From JAEUTH01 sp039931675 (lineage in GTDB: Bacteria; Bacteroidota; Bacteroidia; AKYH767-A; OLB10), in NCBI GenBank assembly GCA_039931675.1, contig JBDTRM010000106.1:46373-110372 (forward strand): a stretch of DNA of 64,000 nucleotides. Direction: 5' to 3'. The notes under the pieces were generated by a model, which was given only the letters and a program-made list of their open reading frames with translations, did not search any database and was not told the origin of the DNA. Of this stretch, positions 16,970 to 26,531 are shown piece by piece (position 1 is the first letter of the stretch; every line of letters begins with the position of its first letter). Position numbers and translations under genes: made by a program.

Positions 16970-18259
16970 TTATTCCAGGATAAAACCAATTGCATATAAA
17001 GGAATGTTGGTTAGCCAATCTTCTTTGCGATAGTTGCTCATGGAGGCTCTTATTGCATTTGCATTTTTATGTTTCTCTACAAACACTTTCAAACTTTTTG
17101 ATTTTAAATTTTCTTCCGCTTTCACTTCAATCGGGATAACCTCGTTTTTGTGTTGAAGAATAAAATCAATTTCTGCTGTGGCATTTGCGGCTGTCCAATA
17201 ATATATTTCAGTTTTTATTTTTAATTGCTGACAAACATATTGTTCAGTTACAGCTCCTTTAAATTCGGTAAGTATGTTGTTTTTTTCAAGCAGAATTTTT
17301 TTGTCCAACTTTCCCATTGCGTTTAATAAACCAATATCAACAAAAAATAATTTGAATGAATCATAGTCTGCGTATGCGTTTAAAGGCAATGTTGGCTTCT
17401 CAATTCTGGATACTTTCAAAACCAAACCTGCATCAACCAACCAGTTGATGGCTGTTTCAAAATCTTTTGCCCTTGCTCCTTTCTTTATTTGCCCGTAAAT
17501 AAATTTCCTGTTTTCCTGTGCCAATTGACTGATGAGTGAATGCCAAACTAATTTTATTTTAGGAACAATTTCGTGAGGCGCATGTTTGGCAAAATCATTT
17601 TCATAACCGATGATTAATTTATTTTGAATGGCTCTCACATTTTCTAAATCTTTATTTATTATGTAGTCGGCAATCGCCTCGGGCATACCGCCAATAAAAT
17701 AAAACAAGCGAAGCAACTCCACCAACTTTTCGTGAAATGATGCGATTACTTTCCACTTTTTATTTTGCAATTGCTGCACTAATTTTTGTTCTCCAATGCT
17801 TTCAAGAAATTCAGCAAAACTCATTGGATACATTTTCATAAAGTCAACCTTTCCAACAGGAAATGAATTGTTCTTTTGCATTGAAATGCCAAGCAAAGAA
17901 CCAGCAGCTATGATAAAATATTGAGGTGCGTTTTCGTAAAAATATTTCAATGCTGTAAGTCCTTTTTCGGCTTCTTGTATTTCATCAAAAATGAGTAAGG
18001 TGTTCGCTGCATTAATTTTAATTGACGTTTCAATTTCGATTACCGCCAATATTCTTTCGATGTTAAAATCTGCTACAAATAGATTCTTCAAACGGCTGCT
18101 GCTTTCAAAATTCAAATAAGCCACTTGCTTAAACTCTTGCTTTCCGAACTCTTTCATAAGCCAGGTTTTCCCTACCTGCCTTGCGCCCTGTATAATCAAG
18201 GGTTTACGGTTTTCAGATTTTTTCCATGCAACTAATTCATTCAATAAATATCTTTTCAT
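16970..18259 (-). CDS. AAA_14 / DUF4143 ATPase
   Basis: 429 residues, close to the family's usual length. The N-terminal P-loop is IIQGARQVGKTWLMKEF (residues about 22-38), Walker B is TLLIFDEIQEAEKGL, and sensor-like IIAAGSLLG follows. The DUF4143 C-terminal portion includes FKGAVTEQYVCQQL and a PD-(D/E)xK-like end, YYWTAANATAEIDFILQ...VIPIEVKAEE. Members are mobile, often strain-specific ATPases; some are proposed to take part in toxin-antitoxin-like or defence roles, with no settled function. The start ATG at 18259 is preceded by a 32-bp-spaced direct repeat array, suggesting autoregulation or operator binding. Confidence 0.88.
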   Translation of the reverse strand: MKRYLLNELVAWKKSENRKPLIIQGARQVGKTWLMKEFGKQEFKQVAYLNFESSSRLKNLFVADFNIERILAVIEIETSIKINAANTLLIFDEIQEAEKGLTALKYFYENAPQYFIIAAGSLLGISMQKNNSFPVGKVDFMKMYPMSFAEFLESIGEQKLVQQLQNKKWKVIASFHEKLVELLRLFYFIGGMPEAIADYIINKDLENVRAIQNKLIIGYENDFAKHAPHEIVPKIKLVWHSLISQLAQENRKFIYGQIKKGARAKDFETAINWLVDAGLVLKVSRIEKPTLPLNAYADYDSFKLFFVDIGLLNAMGKLDKKILLEKNNILTEFKGAVTEQYVCQQLKIKTEIYYWTAANATAEIDFILQHKNEVIPIEVKAEENLKSKSLKVFVEKHKNANAIRASMSNYRKEDWLTNIPLYAIGFILE

Positions 18260-18294
18260 TTTGCTTTATTTTTAAATTCATGAGCTACAAACTT

Positions 18295-18380
18295 ACACTT
18301 TTTCAAACGAATAAATGTATTAGAGCACACTTTTTCAAATGAATAAATGTAAATGACAACACTTTTATGAATGAATATTT
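18295..18380. promoter_or_regulatory. Three 32-bp-spaced direct repeats upstream of the AAA_14 gene
   Basis: The word acactttttcaaacgaata (continuing aatgta) begins at 18295, recurs with one change at 18327, and a shortened copy (acacttttatgaatgaata) begins at 18359. The register is exactly 32 bp, about three helical turns, which would place three proteins on the same DNA face. The array lies 36-120 bp upstream of the ATPase start on its promoter side. It looks like an operator, though no binding protein is identified. Confidence 0.55.
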
Positions 18381-18473
18381 TTTACAAGTGAGTATCCACA
18401 TTTACCAAATGGCTCTACGGGATTTGCCCATGTCTCAAACAATTCTAATCCCGAACTCCCGTTATTAAAACTC

Positions 18474-19226
18474 TCACCTATTCCCCGATATAATTCTAAC
18501 CAAATCATCTTTCCTGCTTTTGGAAACATTTAAAAGTGTGCCTTCATTCATTTCCACCTGCCCGCCATCACCGCGAATATATTTTTTCAATTCGCGCATA
18601 TTGATGAGATAGGAATTATGGATTCTGAAAAAATTAAATGGCGTGAGTAATTCTTCGTACTCTTTAAGATGTTTTGAAATGATGATTGGTTTCGCATGTT
18701 TCAAATGAAAAGTAGTGTAAGGTCCGTCTGATTCGCAATAATAAATGTCGGTAACATTTATAAGATGCAATCCTTCGGCAGTTGAGAGAGCAATTTTTTG
18801 TGAGTCGCTATTTTTATTTTGAAGATTGTGCAGCAGCACATCAAAATTATTTTGCACTGAATTTTTCTGATGCTGCTTTTCAGCTTTGCTAACAGCGCAC
18901 TTTAATTCTTCCACATCAATAGGTTTCATCAGGTAATCAATTGCGCTGAACTTGATGGCGCGCAAAGCATACTTTTCATAAGCTGTTGTAAAAATCACAG
19001 CAAAATTTATTTCATTGAATTTTTTCAGTAAGTCAAAACCTGTTTCACTTTGCATTTCAATGTCGAGAAAAACAAGGTCAGGTTTTAAAGAATTTATTTT
19101 TTCGATAGCTGCGCTCACGTCATGACAAATACCAATTACTTCTACCTGCAAGCAAAATTCTTTCAATAGTTTTTCCAGAAGCATGGCGCTCCGTTTTTCA
19201 TCTTCAACAATTAATGCACGAATCAT
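18474..19226 (-). CDS. LytTR-family response regulator
   Basis: 250 residues. The receiver domain is complete: acidic residues in IVEDEKRS, phospho-acceptor Asp in LVFLDIEMQSETG, Thr in VIFTTAYEKYA, Lys in YLMKPID. The C-terminal LytTR DNA-binding domain includes ALSTAEGLHLINVTDIYYCE, FFRIHNSYLINMRELKKYI and RGDGGQVEMNEG. It lies 3 bp downstream of the sensor gene stop and is its obvious partner. LytTR regulators bind direct repeats in promoters; the targets are not known here. Confidence 0.93.
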   Translation of the reverse strand: MIRALIVEDEKRSAMLLEKLLKEFCLQVEVIGICHDVSAAIEKINSLKPDLVFLDIEMQSETGFDLLKKFNEINFAVIFTTAYEKYALRAIKFSAIDYLMKPIDVEELKCAVSKAEKQHQKNSVQNNFDVLLHNLQNKNSDSQKIALSTAEGLHLINVTDIYYCESDGPYTTFHLKHAKPIIISKHLKEYEELLTPFNFFRIHNSYLINMRELKKYIRGDGGQVEMNEGTLLNVSKSRKDDLVRIISGNR

Positions 19227-19229
19227 TTT

Positions 19230-22200
19230 TTATTCAATAGTAAATTCAAGTTCAACTTTTGTTCCGATTGCTTTGCCCGATGTATCAACCAAATCTGAAA
19301 TGCTCAAAACTGTTTCCTTATCGCTGCTTTTATTTATTGTTTCAATTCTATCAGTTGTAAGTTTAATTCCCACACCCGCATACTGAAACGATTTATTTTG
19401 TTTTATCTCAATTCCTTTTTTTCTCCCAATTCCGTTATCCTGAATCACACATTTTAATTTGTTACCTGATTTTTTCATTGAGATAATTATTTTACAATCA
19501 TCATGCCTGCCAATAAAACCATGCAGGATAGCATTCTCCACAAAAGGCTGAATTATCATTGAAGGAATTTCTGTTGCATACAAATTTAATCCTGCATCAA
19601 TATCAAAATGGTATTCAAATTTATTATTGAAGCGAAGCGATTCCAGTTCAAGATACAAGTTCAACATTTCCAATTCATCTGCAACTGTTGTATTGTTGTT
19701 ACCTGATTGCTGCAAAATAAAACGAATGAGCTTTGAAAATTTTGAAAGATACTTCAATGCATCATCGCGTTCATAGTTCGCAATAAAATCCTGGATTGAG
19801 TTAAGCGAATTAAAAATAAAATGCGGATTCATTTGCGAGCGCAAGGCAGTCAAACGCATCTCCGCAATTTTTCTTTCTGTTTCTGATTTTGCTTTTTCTT
19901 CATTCCTGATTTTTGATGTGCGGTATTTATAAATACTAAACAACGTTACAGCAAATAAAAGCACAGCAATAATTTTAAACCACAATGCTTTCCAAAATGG
20001 CGGAACAATTACGATTCTTAATTTCAATCCCTCTTCATTCCATACACCATCATTGTTTGAAGCTTTGATATGAAGAACATAATTGCCGGGCGAAAGATTT
20101 GTGTAGCTTCCGAAATTTCTTGTTTTGCAATAATTCCAATCTTTATCAAAGCCTTCAAGCTTGTATGTAAATTGATTTTCATCAGCATTATCAAAACTCA
20201 ATGCAGCTATCTCAAATGAAAAAGTATTTTGATTGTAAGCGAGTTTCAATTCACTATTTAATATAGAATCACTAATTTCAAAATCCTTGTCATTCACTTT
20301 AAAAGAAGTAAGTTGAACAGGCGGAAGAAAATTATTTTCAATAATTGAATTCGGATTGAAAACGGTAAAGCCTTTAGTCCCGCCAAAAGCAAAGGCATGA
20401 TTCGAGATTTTCAATTTTGAATTGTTATTGAATTCATTGCTGAATGAGTTTTGATTAATAGAATAATTTTTAATTACTCCGTTAGTTTTCAAGCATGAAA
20501 TTCCTTTCAAAGAACTTATCCATAAATTTCCTGCATCATCTTCAATCATTGCTTTGCAGTAATCAGAAAGCAAACCATCAGCAACATTTAGTCTTAAAAC
20601 TTTTCCTGATACTTTCTCAATTTCTGCAATGCCAGAATTAGTAGCAATCCAAATATTTCCTTTTTTATCTTCAATAATATCATTCACTTGATTAGAAGGA
20701 ATGCTATTTGCATTTTTTTTATCATGACCATAAATTGAATCAATTGTAAAATCAGGTTTTAGTTTTAATAAATGATTCGAGCCTTCAACCCAGATAGATT
20801 TATCGGAAGCAATAATTCCATTTGTATAATATCCGCCATGTGGCAAATTTTTTAATGCCTCATTATTGTAACGATGCAGGAACTCTTTTTTCGATTGAGA
20901 ATAAATTGTAATGCCACTGCTTACTAACAACAAAACAGAATCGTTATTCATTTCCAAAATTTTGAAGATTGCATTACCTGCAATAAAGGAATGGTCGTTC
21001 GGATTAAAAGGAATTTCCTCCGTAGGGTCTTTTTTAGTGGGCAAATATGGAAACGCAATGGTTTGTTTTGTAACCGGGTTATATTTGAATGCTCCGGGTT
21101 GCGCACCAACCCAAATATTGTTTTTCGAATCGAAGCAAACACTGTAAATAAAAAATTCGTGCGCAACTTGCTTGTTCAAAAATTCATTGCTGATTATTTT
21201 AAATTCTTGTTTTTCGAAATTAGTTTCAACAATTCCTTTATTGGTTGCAAGCCATATATTTCCAGATTTATCTTTACATAAATCATTTACACTTAATTCA
21301 TCAGTCGCATCATGCCACGATGATTCTTTAAAATAAGTTGTGAAGTTTTTTTGCTTTAGTGTAAATCTATCAACGCCTGATTTAGCGGTGCCAGCCCATA
21401 GCAATCCGCTCCTGTCCTGAAAAATGCAGCGTAATTCATTGTCAGCAATGCCATGCAGTTGAGTAGTGTTATAACAATAATTTGTAAATGAATTATTACT
21501 GTTCAGCAAATTTAAACCACCATCAAGAGTAGCAACCCAAACATTTTTAGCTCTGTCAATAAAAACATCTTTAAGATAATTACCTGTGATGAAATGATTT
21601 TTGTTAAGGTTGTTGAAATGAACTATCGAATCATTTTTTGTATAAAGCAAATCTAAACCGTTACCTATTGTGCCGAAATATATTTTTCCATTTCCATCGG
21701 CACCAATTCCCTGCGTATAATTATTGCTTATTGAATTTGGATTTTTTTCATCACGCACATAAGTTTTAAAAGTGCGGTGCACAGGGTCTAAACACCTAAC
21801 GCCTTTAAGCGTTGTTACCCAGATAAAATTGTTTTCATCAATTGTTATACCTGTAATACGGTTGGCGTAATAGGGCTGAATGGAGTTGGTGTCGCTTTTA
21901 AACAGGTTAAATTTTTTGTCAGAAAGGTTATACGAAATCAAGCCACCTTTAGTTCCAATCCATAAATTATTTTGATGGTCTTCAATCAAACATGAAATGT
22001 AGTTGGTGAGATTCCCGAAGGGCACCAGGATATGATGAAACAACTTTCTATTGAAATCGAAAGTGCATAAACCACGAGTTGTTCCAATCCAGAGAGTGCC
22101 TTTACTGTCATTAAACAAAGAAGTGATTTCATTAGCAGGGAGAGAAAGAGAATCGCTTTCATGAAAATCAAAACTGATTATTTTCTTTCCGTCAAAACGA

Positions 22201-22388
22201 TTTAATCCTGCTTCAGTACCAATCCAGATAAATCCGAACTTGTCCTGTGTTACAGCATTAACAGTATTTTGCGACAATCCCTGTGCAGATGTAAGATGCT
22301 GAAAAAGAAAATTGTTTTGAGAATAAACTTCGAGCGAACAAAGAATGAAAATGAAAATCAAAATGGTTCGCTTTGTAAATGCAGGCAT
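19230..22388 (-). CDS. Reg_prop-propeller LytS-type sensor histidine kinase
   Basis: 1052 residues from the ATG at 22388; the longer frame to 22409 starts with TTG and adds residues before the signal peptide, so it was not used. Order: signal peptide (ILIFIFILCSLEVYS), a periplasmic two-propeller region with Reg_prop blades (DKFGFIWIGTEAGLNRFDG, given as FGFIWIGTEAGLNRF), a Y_Y_Y domain (FTYKLEGFDKDWNYC; LSPGNYVLHIKASN), one membrane helix (FKIIAVLLFAVTLFSIY), then a His_kinase domain with MNPHFIFNSLNSIQDFI as phospho-acceptor region and the N-box CVIQDNGIGR. It couples an extracellular signal to the LytTR regulator encoded next. Confidence 0.92.
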   Translation of the reverse strand: MPAFTKRTILIFIFILCSLEVYSQNNFLFQHLTSAQGLSQNTVNAVTQDKFGFIWIGTEAGLNRFDGKKIISFDFHESDSLSLPANEITSLFNDSKGTLWIGTTRGLCTFDFNRKLFHHILVPFGNLTNYISCLIEDHQNNLWIGTKGGLISYNLSDKKFNLFKSDTNSIQPYYANRITGITIDENNFIWVTTLKGVRCLDPVHRTFKTYVRDEKNPNSISNNYTQGIGADGNGKIYFGTIGNGLDLLYTKNDSIVHFNNLNKNHFITGNYLKDVFIDRAKNVWVATLDGGLNLLNSNNSFTNYCYNTTQLHGIADNELRCIFQDRSGLLWAGTAKSGVDRFTLKQKNFTTYFKESSWHDATDELSVNDLCKDKSGNIWLATNKGIVETNFEKQEFKIISNEFLNKQVAHEFFIYSVCFDSKNNIWVGAQPGAFKYNPVTKQTIAFPYLPTKKDPTEEIPFNPNDHSFIAGNAIFKILEMNNDSVLLLVSSGITIYSQSKKEFLHRYNNEALKNLPHGGYYTNGIIASDKSIWVEGSNHLLKLKPDFTIDSIYGHDKKNANSIPSNQVNDIIEDKKGNIWIATNSGIAEIEKVSGKVLRLNVADGLLSDYCKAMIEDDAGNLWISSLKGISCLKTNGVIKNYSINQNSFSNEFNNNSKLKISNHAFAFGGTKGFTVFNPNSIIENNFLPPVQLTSFKVNDKDFEISDSILNSELKLAYNQNTFSFEIAALSFDNADENQFTYKLEGFDKDWNYCKTRNFGSYTNLSPGNYVLHIKASNNDGVWNEEGLKLRIVIVPPFWKALWFKIIAVLLFAVTLFSIYKYRTSKIRNEEKAKSETERKIAEMRLTALRSQMNPHFIFNSLNSIQDFIANYERDDALKYLSKFSKLIRFILQQSGNNNTTVADELEMLNLYLELESLRFNNKFEYHFDIDAGLNLYATEIPSMIIQPFVENAILHGFIGRHDDCKIIISMKKSGNKLKCVIQDNGIGRKKGIEIKQNKSFQYAGVGIKLTTDRIETINKSSDKETVLSISDLVDTSGKAIGTKVELEFTIE

Positions 22389-22523
22389 CAGATAAAAGTC
22401 TTTTCCCAAATTAAAGAATTATATCCCACCATACCTCCTGAAATTAATAAGTTGATACTTTAAATTATAGATTGACTGTAACGGGTTAATGAATGGAGAT
22501 TAATAGATTTGAACCCGAATGAC

Positions 22524-23009
22524 ATGATGTTATTCATCAATCACGATATTATAACAACTAAAAATAATTTAATGACTCTCAAATATGGTTCTTTCATCGC
22601 ATTTGTAATTGCAGTACTTGGAATACTTTTTCTTTTGAACAAAAATTATGTCTTTTCAAAAAACCCCATTACAATTATTATACAGGTTTGTTCATTTGCA
22701 CTTATGGTTTGGGCACGAATCACATTCGGACTTCGCAGCTTTCATGCAACAGCAAATACTGCAAAAGGCGAATTGGTAACTAACGGTCCTTATCGCTGGT
22801 TTCGTCATCCTATATATGCTGCAATCATTTATTTCTTTTGGTCTTGCTTAATTTCTTATCCGTTTATAGAAACTGTTGCAGCAGTTATCATAATCACTGG
22901 TGGATTATTTGTAAGAATATTATTTGAAGAAAAATCTTTATCGGAAACTTATCCAGAGTATGCAGCATATTCTAAACGAACTAAAAGAATTATTCCGTTT
23001 GTGTTTTGA
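22524..23009 (+). CDS. Isoprenylcysteine methyltransferase-like membrane protein
   Basis: 161 residues from the ATG at 22524. The frame opens with TTG at 22509, and a later ATG at 22572 is also possible. Four hydrophobic segments are visible (FIAFVIAVLGILFLL, ITIIIQVCSFALMVW, AAIIYFFWSCLIS, VAAVIIITGGLFV). The C-terminal signature GPYRWFRHPIYAA plus FEEKSLSETYPEYAAYSKRT is that of the ICMT/PEMT-like integral membrane methyltransferase family, which uses S-adenosylmethionine. The substrate cannot be read from the sequence. It stands alone between the divergent sensor kinase and the defence-like genes. Confidence 0.82.
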   Translation: MMLFINHDIITTKNNLMTLKYGSFIAFVIAVLGILFLLNKNYVFSKNPITIIIQVCSFALMVWARITFGLRSFHATANTAKGELVTNGPYRWFRHPIYAAIIYFFWSCLISYPFIETVAAVIIITGGLFVRILFEEKSLSETYPEYAAYSKRTKRIIPFVF

Positions 23010-23128
23010 GAAAGTATAAATATGATAGAATATAACATCGCTGAGTTATTACAATACTGATGTTGTATTGTTGTAAGTATTAATAGATTTGTTGCAGGAA
23101 TATTATGCAACTATAAACCGTACAACTT

Positions 23129-25435
23129 ATGATTAGAAAATTTATCAAAATAAAAGGAGTTGGAAAATTTGAGAACTATGTTCCCAAAGTAGCTACAACT
23201 TTTCCTGGTGATTTCAAAAGAATCGTTTTACTTTATGGAATCAATGGTAGTGGCAAATCAACTCTTGCGACAATTATACGTTCATTAAAAGGAGACAACA
23301 CTCTTATTTCAAAGCGTAGAACATTTCATTTGACAGGCAGTCCTGAAATAGAATTGATGATTGACGGTATTTCCAAACCTTTCAACTTCTCTAATGACAA
23401 GTGGTCTGACAATCATACTGACATCGAGGTTTTTGATAATCACTTTATCAACGAAAATGTTTTCACAGGCTTTACTGTTGACAGCGACCATAAGCGAAAA
23501 CTTTTTGATATTATTCTTGGTCAAAGTGGACTTAAACTCAAATCTGAGATTGAGCAGATTAAATTTGATATTCAGGAAGAAAACAAAACACTCAAGCAAT
23601 GCGCGGAAGACATCAACACCAAAATTGGTTATATAACTGACTCAAAGAAGTTTTCAAACTTATCAGCAATTGAATACATTGATAGAAGGATAGAAGACAA
23701 GGAACTTGAAATTCAACTTTGCAAATCAGCATCACAAATAAAAAGTACAAACAGTTTGAAGCAGATTGACGTCAGCAAGTTGGAACTTGACTTTAGTAAA
23801 CTAAAAACTGTTCTTTCAAAATCAATTAATACTATTTCAGAAATCTATTTGCAAAAAGTTGAGGAGCACAAAACTCATTTCCCGATTGGAAAAGAAACAG
23901 AACAGTGGATTAAACAAGGTTATGAGAATATTAAAGACAATACTTGTCCCTTTTGTGAAAGACCTTTTGATACCACAATAGAGATTATTAATGCATACAA
24001 TCAATATTTCAACCAAGAGTATTTACAACTACAAACAGATACTAAAGATTTAAGCAACTTATTTAATTCACTTAATCTTCCACTTGTTTTAAGTGAAATA
24101 GAACTTGCTATTTCCAGCAACCTCACTCTTGTTGATTTTTGGAAGCCACATACAAAAATTGATTTTTATGATGAGGTTATTTTACAAGAAAAAGAATTAC
24201 TTATTGAGCAGTTCAATACTATAATAGAGTTGATAAAACAAAAAAGCAACAATGCAATCAAAGAACAAAAAATAGATAAAGTAATTGCGTTTGAAGAAAA
24301 AATTGGACAAGAGATTTTACGATTTAAGGAGTGCAACAAAATTATTTCAACGTATAACATACGAATTGGTGAATTAAAGACAGCACCAACTAAAACTGAA
24401 TTAATTTTAGAAGAAGAACTCAAAAGTCTAAAACTAAATAAACTTCGCTTCACTGAGGAAGGAAAAAAACTTGCACAACAGTTTATTGATACTGAAACTA
24501 AAATTGTTTCACACAACAATTCTAAAGATAAAAAGCAGATACAGCTCCGTAACTACACAGGGTCAACACTTTCTACTTACAAAGGCACCATTAACAAACT
24601 ACTGAAAAGGTTTGCGACCTACATGGAAATTAAAGAAATTAAAAGTGCTTATGTAGGTGCGAGCAAAGTTCCAAGTGTTGAATATGCATTAAGTGTTTCC
24701 GGCAGTAATGTAAAACTGAACGATGATGGAGTTACTCCGTCTTTCAAATATGTGCTAAGCGAAGGCGATAAAAGTGCATTGGCATTTTCATTTTTCCTTG
24801 CTACACTTCTTGAAAACAAAGCAAATCTGTCAAACAAAATTTTGCTTTTTGACGACCCTGTTTCGAGTTTCGACAGGTCAAGACAACTTGCAACTGTAAA
24901 AATTTTACATGGACTTGCTTCACAAGCAAAACAACTTTTTATTTTAACTCACAATCTTTCATTTGCTGGCGAATTTTATTACCACTATCCAAAGCGTTCA
25001 GAAATTCAGCCACTTCAGATTTTTGATATAAAAAATCAAAGTCATTTAGAAGAATTTCCGATAGAAATAGAGACACTTCCCGATGTTTTGAAAGACTTGA
25101 ATACTATTACTGACTACTTGAAAAATGGAGCGAAAGATGATGGAGAAAGGAAAATAATTATGAGATGTTTAAGACCAATATTAGAAGGATATTATAAAAT
25201 GAAATTCTTCGGAATGGTTCAGGAAAATGATTGGCTTGGAGGCTTCATAAAGAAAATCAGAGACTCCAAACCAAATGATAAATTGTTTCGCTTACAAAAA
25301 CTTTTGCCTGACTTAGAGCAAGTGAATGATTACACTTCTGAATATCATCATGGTTCATTGGCACAAAAACAGATTGACAATGGAGAATTACAAACTCACA
25401 CAGAAATGACTTTGAAACTGATTGAAGAAATATGA
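23129..25435 (+). CDS. RloC/PrrC-like AAA_13 ATPase with zinc-hook coiled coil
   Basis: 768 residues. Walker A GINGSGKST lies at 37-45. A long coiled coil is split by a CPFC hook (C273-C276, CPFCERPFD). The C-terminal head has an ABC-like signature region (LSEGDKSALAFSFFLA), Walker B plus D-loop (LLFDDPVSSFD) and an LTHN switch His. This layout is that of AAA_13 proteins including the anticodon nuclease RloC. The C-terminal segment carries R682-x3-E686 and a later His pair (EYHHGS, 740-741), reminiscent of but not proof of the PrrC/RloC Arg-Glu-His nuclease triad. Location upstream of a restriction-modification pair supports a phage-defence role (inference). Confidence 0.8.
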   Translation: MIRKFIKIKGVGKFENYVPKVATTFPGDFKRIVLLYGINGSGKSTLATIIRSLKGDNTLISKRRTFHLTGSPEIELMIDGISKPFNFSNDKWSDNHTDIEVFDNHFINENVFTGFTVDSDHKRKLFDIILGQSGLKLKSEIEQIKFDIQEENKTLKQCAEDINTKIGYITDSKKFSNLSAIEYIDRRIEDKELEIQLCKSASQIKSTNSLKQIDVSKLELDFSKLKTVLSKSINTISEIYLQKVEEHKTHFPIGKETEQWIKQGYENIKDNTCPFCERPFDTTIEIINAYNQYFNQEYLQLQTDTKDLSNLFNSLNLPLVLSEIELAISSNLTLVDFWKPHTKIDFYDEVILQEKELLIEQFNTIIELIKQKSNNAIKEQKIDKVIAFEEKIGQEILRFKECNKIISTYNIRIGELKTAPTKTELILEEELKSLKLNKLRFTEEGKKLAQQFIDTETKIVSHNNSKDKKQIQLRNYTGSTLSTYKGTINKLLKRFATYMEIKEIKSAYVGASKVPSVEYALSVSGSNVKLNDDGVTPSFKYVLSEGDKSALAFSFFLATLLENKANLSNKILLFDDPVSSFDRSRQLATVKILHGLASQAKQLFILTHNLSFAGEFYYHYPKRSEIQPLQIFDIKNQSHLEEFPIEIETLPDVLKDLNTITDYLKNGAKDDGERKIIMRCLRPILEGYYKMKFFGMVQENDWLGGFIKKIRDSKPNDKLFRLQKLLPDLEQVNDYTSEYHHGSLAQKQIDNGELQTHTEMTLKLIEEI

Positions 25436-25595
25436 TGAAACATGTTCGACCGAACTTATGAGTAATTTTATTTACAGCGTTACAAGCTCGAAATTTTTCT
25501 GTGTAAATGAAAACTTTTTGTGAACAAAAACACAATAACTTCTGAAATGACAGAGAACATTTTATCTAACTTTCCAAAAAAATTCAGGAGAAATA

Positions 25596-26531
25596 ATGCA
25601 TCCATTTGAAAGAATATTATCAGTATCAACCGAAGACATAGAACTCGAATTAAGAGGTGTTAAAGAAATCAGTTGGGCTGACTTTTGGTTAAACCCAAGA
25701 AAATTAAGAGGAAGTGACTTTTTGATGCGTTGGTCACAAGGTGTTTGGAGTGAGAAGAGATTGATTGATGCTACCAACAAAACAGGACAGTTTTATGCTA
25801 TTCCTTATGGGCCAAGTGGAACTGCACCAACAAACGATGTAAGAGCCTTTGAACTTTACTTTGAAAGATTAGAAGCAGCAGGACTTGGCAATATAAAACG
25901 CCCCGACCTTTTAGTTTTCAAAATTGCTGACAAGCCATTCGTTGACAAATTTCTTGCCGACATTGGCGGTAAAGAAGAATTGCCATTCATCACAGAGGAC
26001 AAACTTCAAGGCCTGATTTCAAGAGCAATCATTGCAGTTGAGTGTGAAAATTCTCTATGGGTTGCAGAGAAAATGCCTGCATACAATCTTCCAATGAAAC
26101 CACAAAAAAGGTTAGGTGACAAATTAGGACTTTCAAAAACTGCAGTTCTCCCAACAGTAATTATTAAAGAGGAAGACAGAATTCCATTAAGCAAATGGCA
26201 ACAGGTAAATAAAATTCCAATTCACATTTGGCATGTTTTCTTTGACAGGGCTTATGGACTTTCTTTCGATGAAGCACAACGATTAGTTTCAGATGGTTTC
26301 ATTCTACCTACTGAGCAAGTGTTTCAAGCGCCAGGTGGTGCAACCACTAAGAAAGCCATTTACAAATATTATTATCACTATGCCTATCCTCTTGGCATCG
26401 CTACTGAAAGACCACAGTTAATTCCTGCATTCATTGAAGATAAGAACGGACACATTTTACCTTATGTAAAATTTGAAGGCGGTTCGCTTGATATTCTACC
26501 AGATGCTATAAACCTTTTAAAACAATTATGA
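25596..26531 (+). CDS. AccI-type type II restriction endonuclease
   Basis: 311 residues. I recognise the family from its overall pattern: EISWADFWLNPRKLRGSDFL near the start, SQGVWSEKRL, then NIKRPDLLVFK followed by AIIAVECENSLWVAEKM. The PD...ECEN arrangement reads as a PD-(D/E)xK-type core with a non-standard last residue. Relation to R.AccI would predict cleavage within GTMKAC, but specificity cannot be proved here. The stop codon overlaps the methyltransferase start (ATGA, 26528-26531), so the pair is translationally coupled with nuclease first. No controller-protein gene is seen between it and the AAA_13 gene. Confidence 0.7.
   Translation: MHPFERILSVSTEDIELELRGVKEISWADFWLNPRKLRGSDFLMRWSQGVWSEKRLIDATNKTGQFYAIPYGPSGTAPTNDVRAFELYFERLEAAGLGNIKRPDLLVFKIADKPFVDKFLADIGGKEELPFITEDKLQGLISRAIIAVECENSLWVAEKMPAYNLPMKPQKRLGDKLGLSKTAVLPTVIIKEEDRIPLSKWQQVNKIPIHIWHVFFDRAYGLSFDEAQRLVSDGFILPTEQVFQAPGGATTKKAIYKYYYHYAYPLGIATERPQLIPAFIEDKNGHILPYVKFEGGSLDILPDAINLLKQL

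Noticed and set aside
18295..18380. Possible CRISPR array from regularly spaced repeats
   Set aside because: Only three copies, the spacers are 7 bp, and no cas genes are nearby; operator-like repeats fit better.
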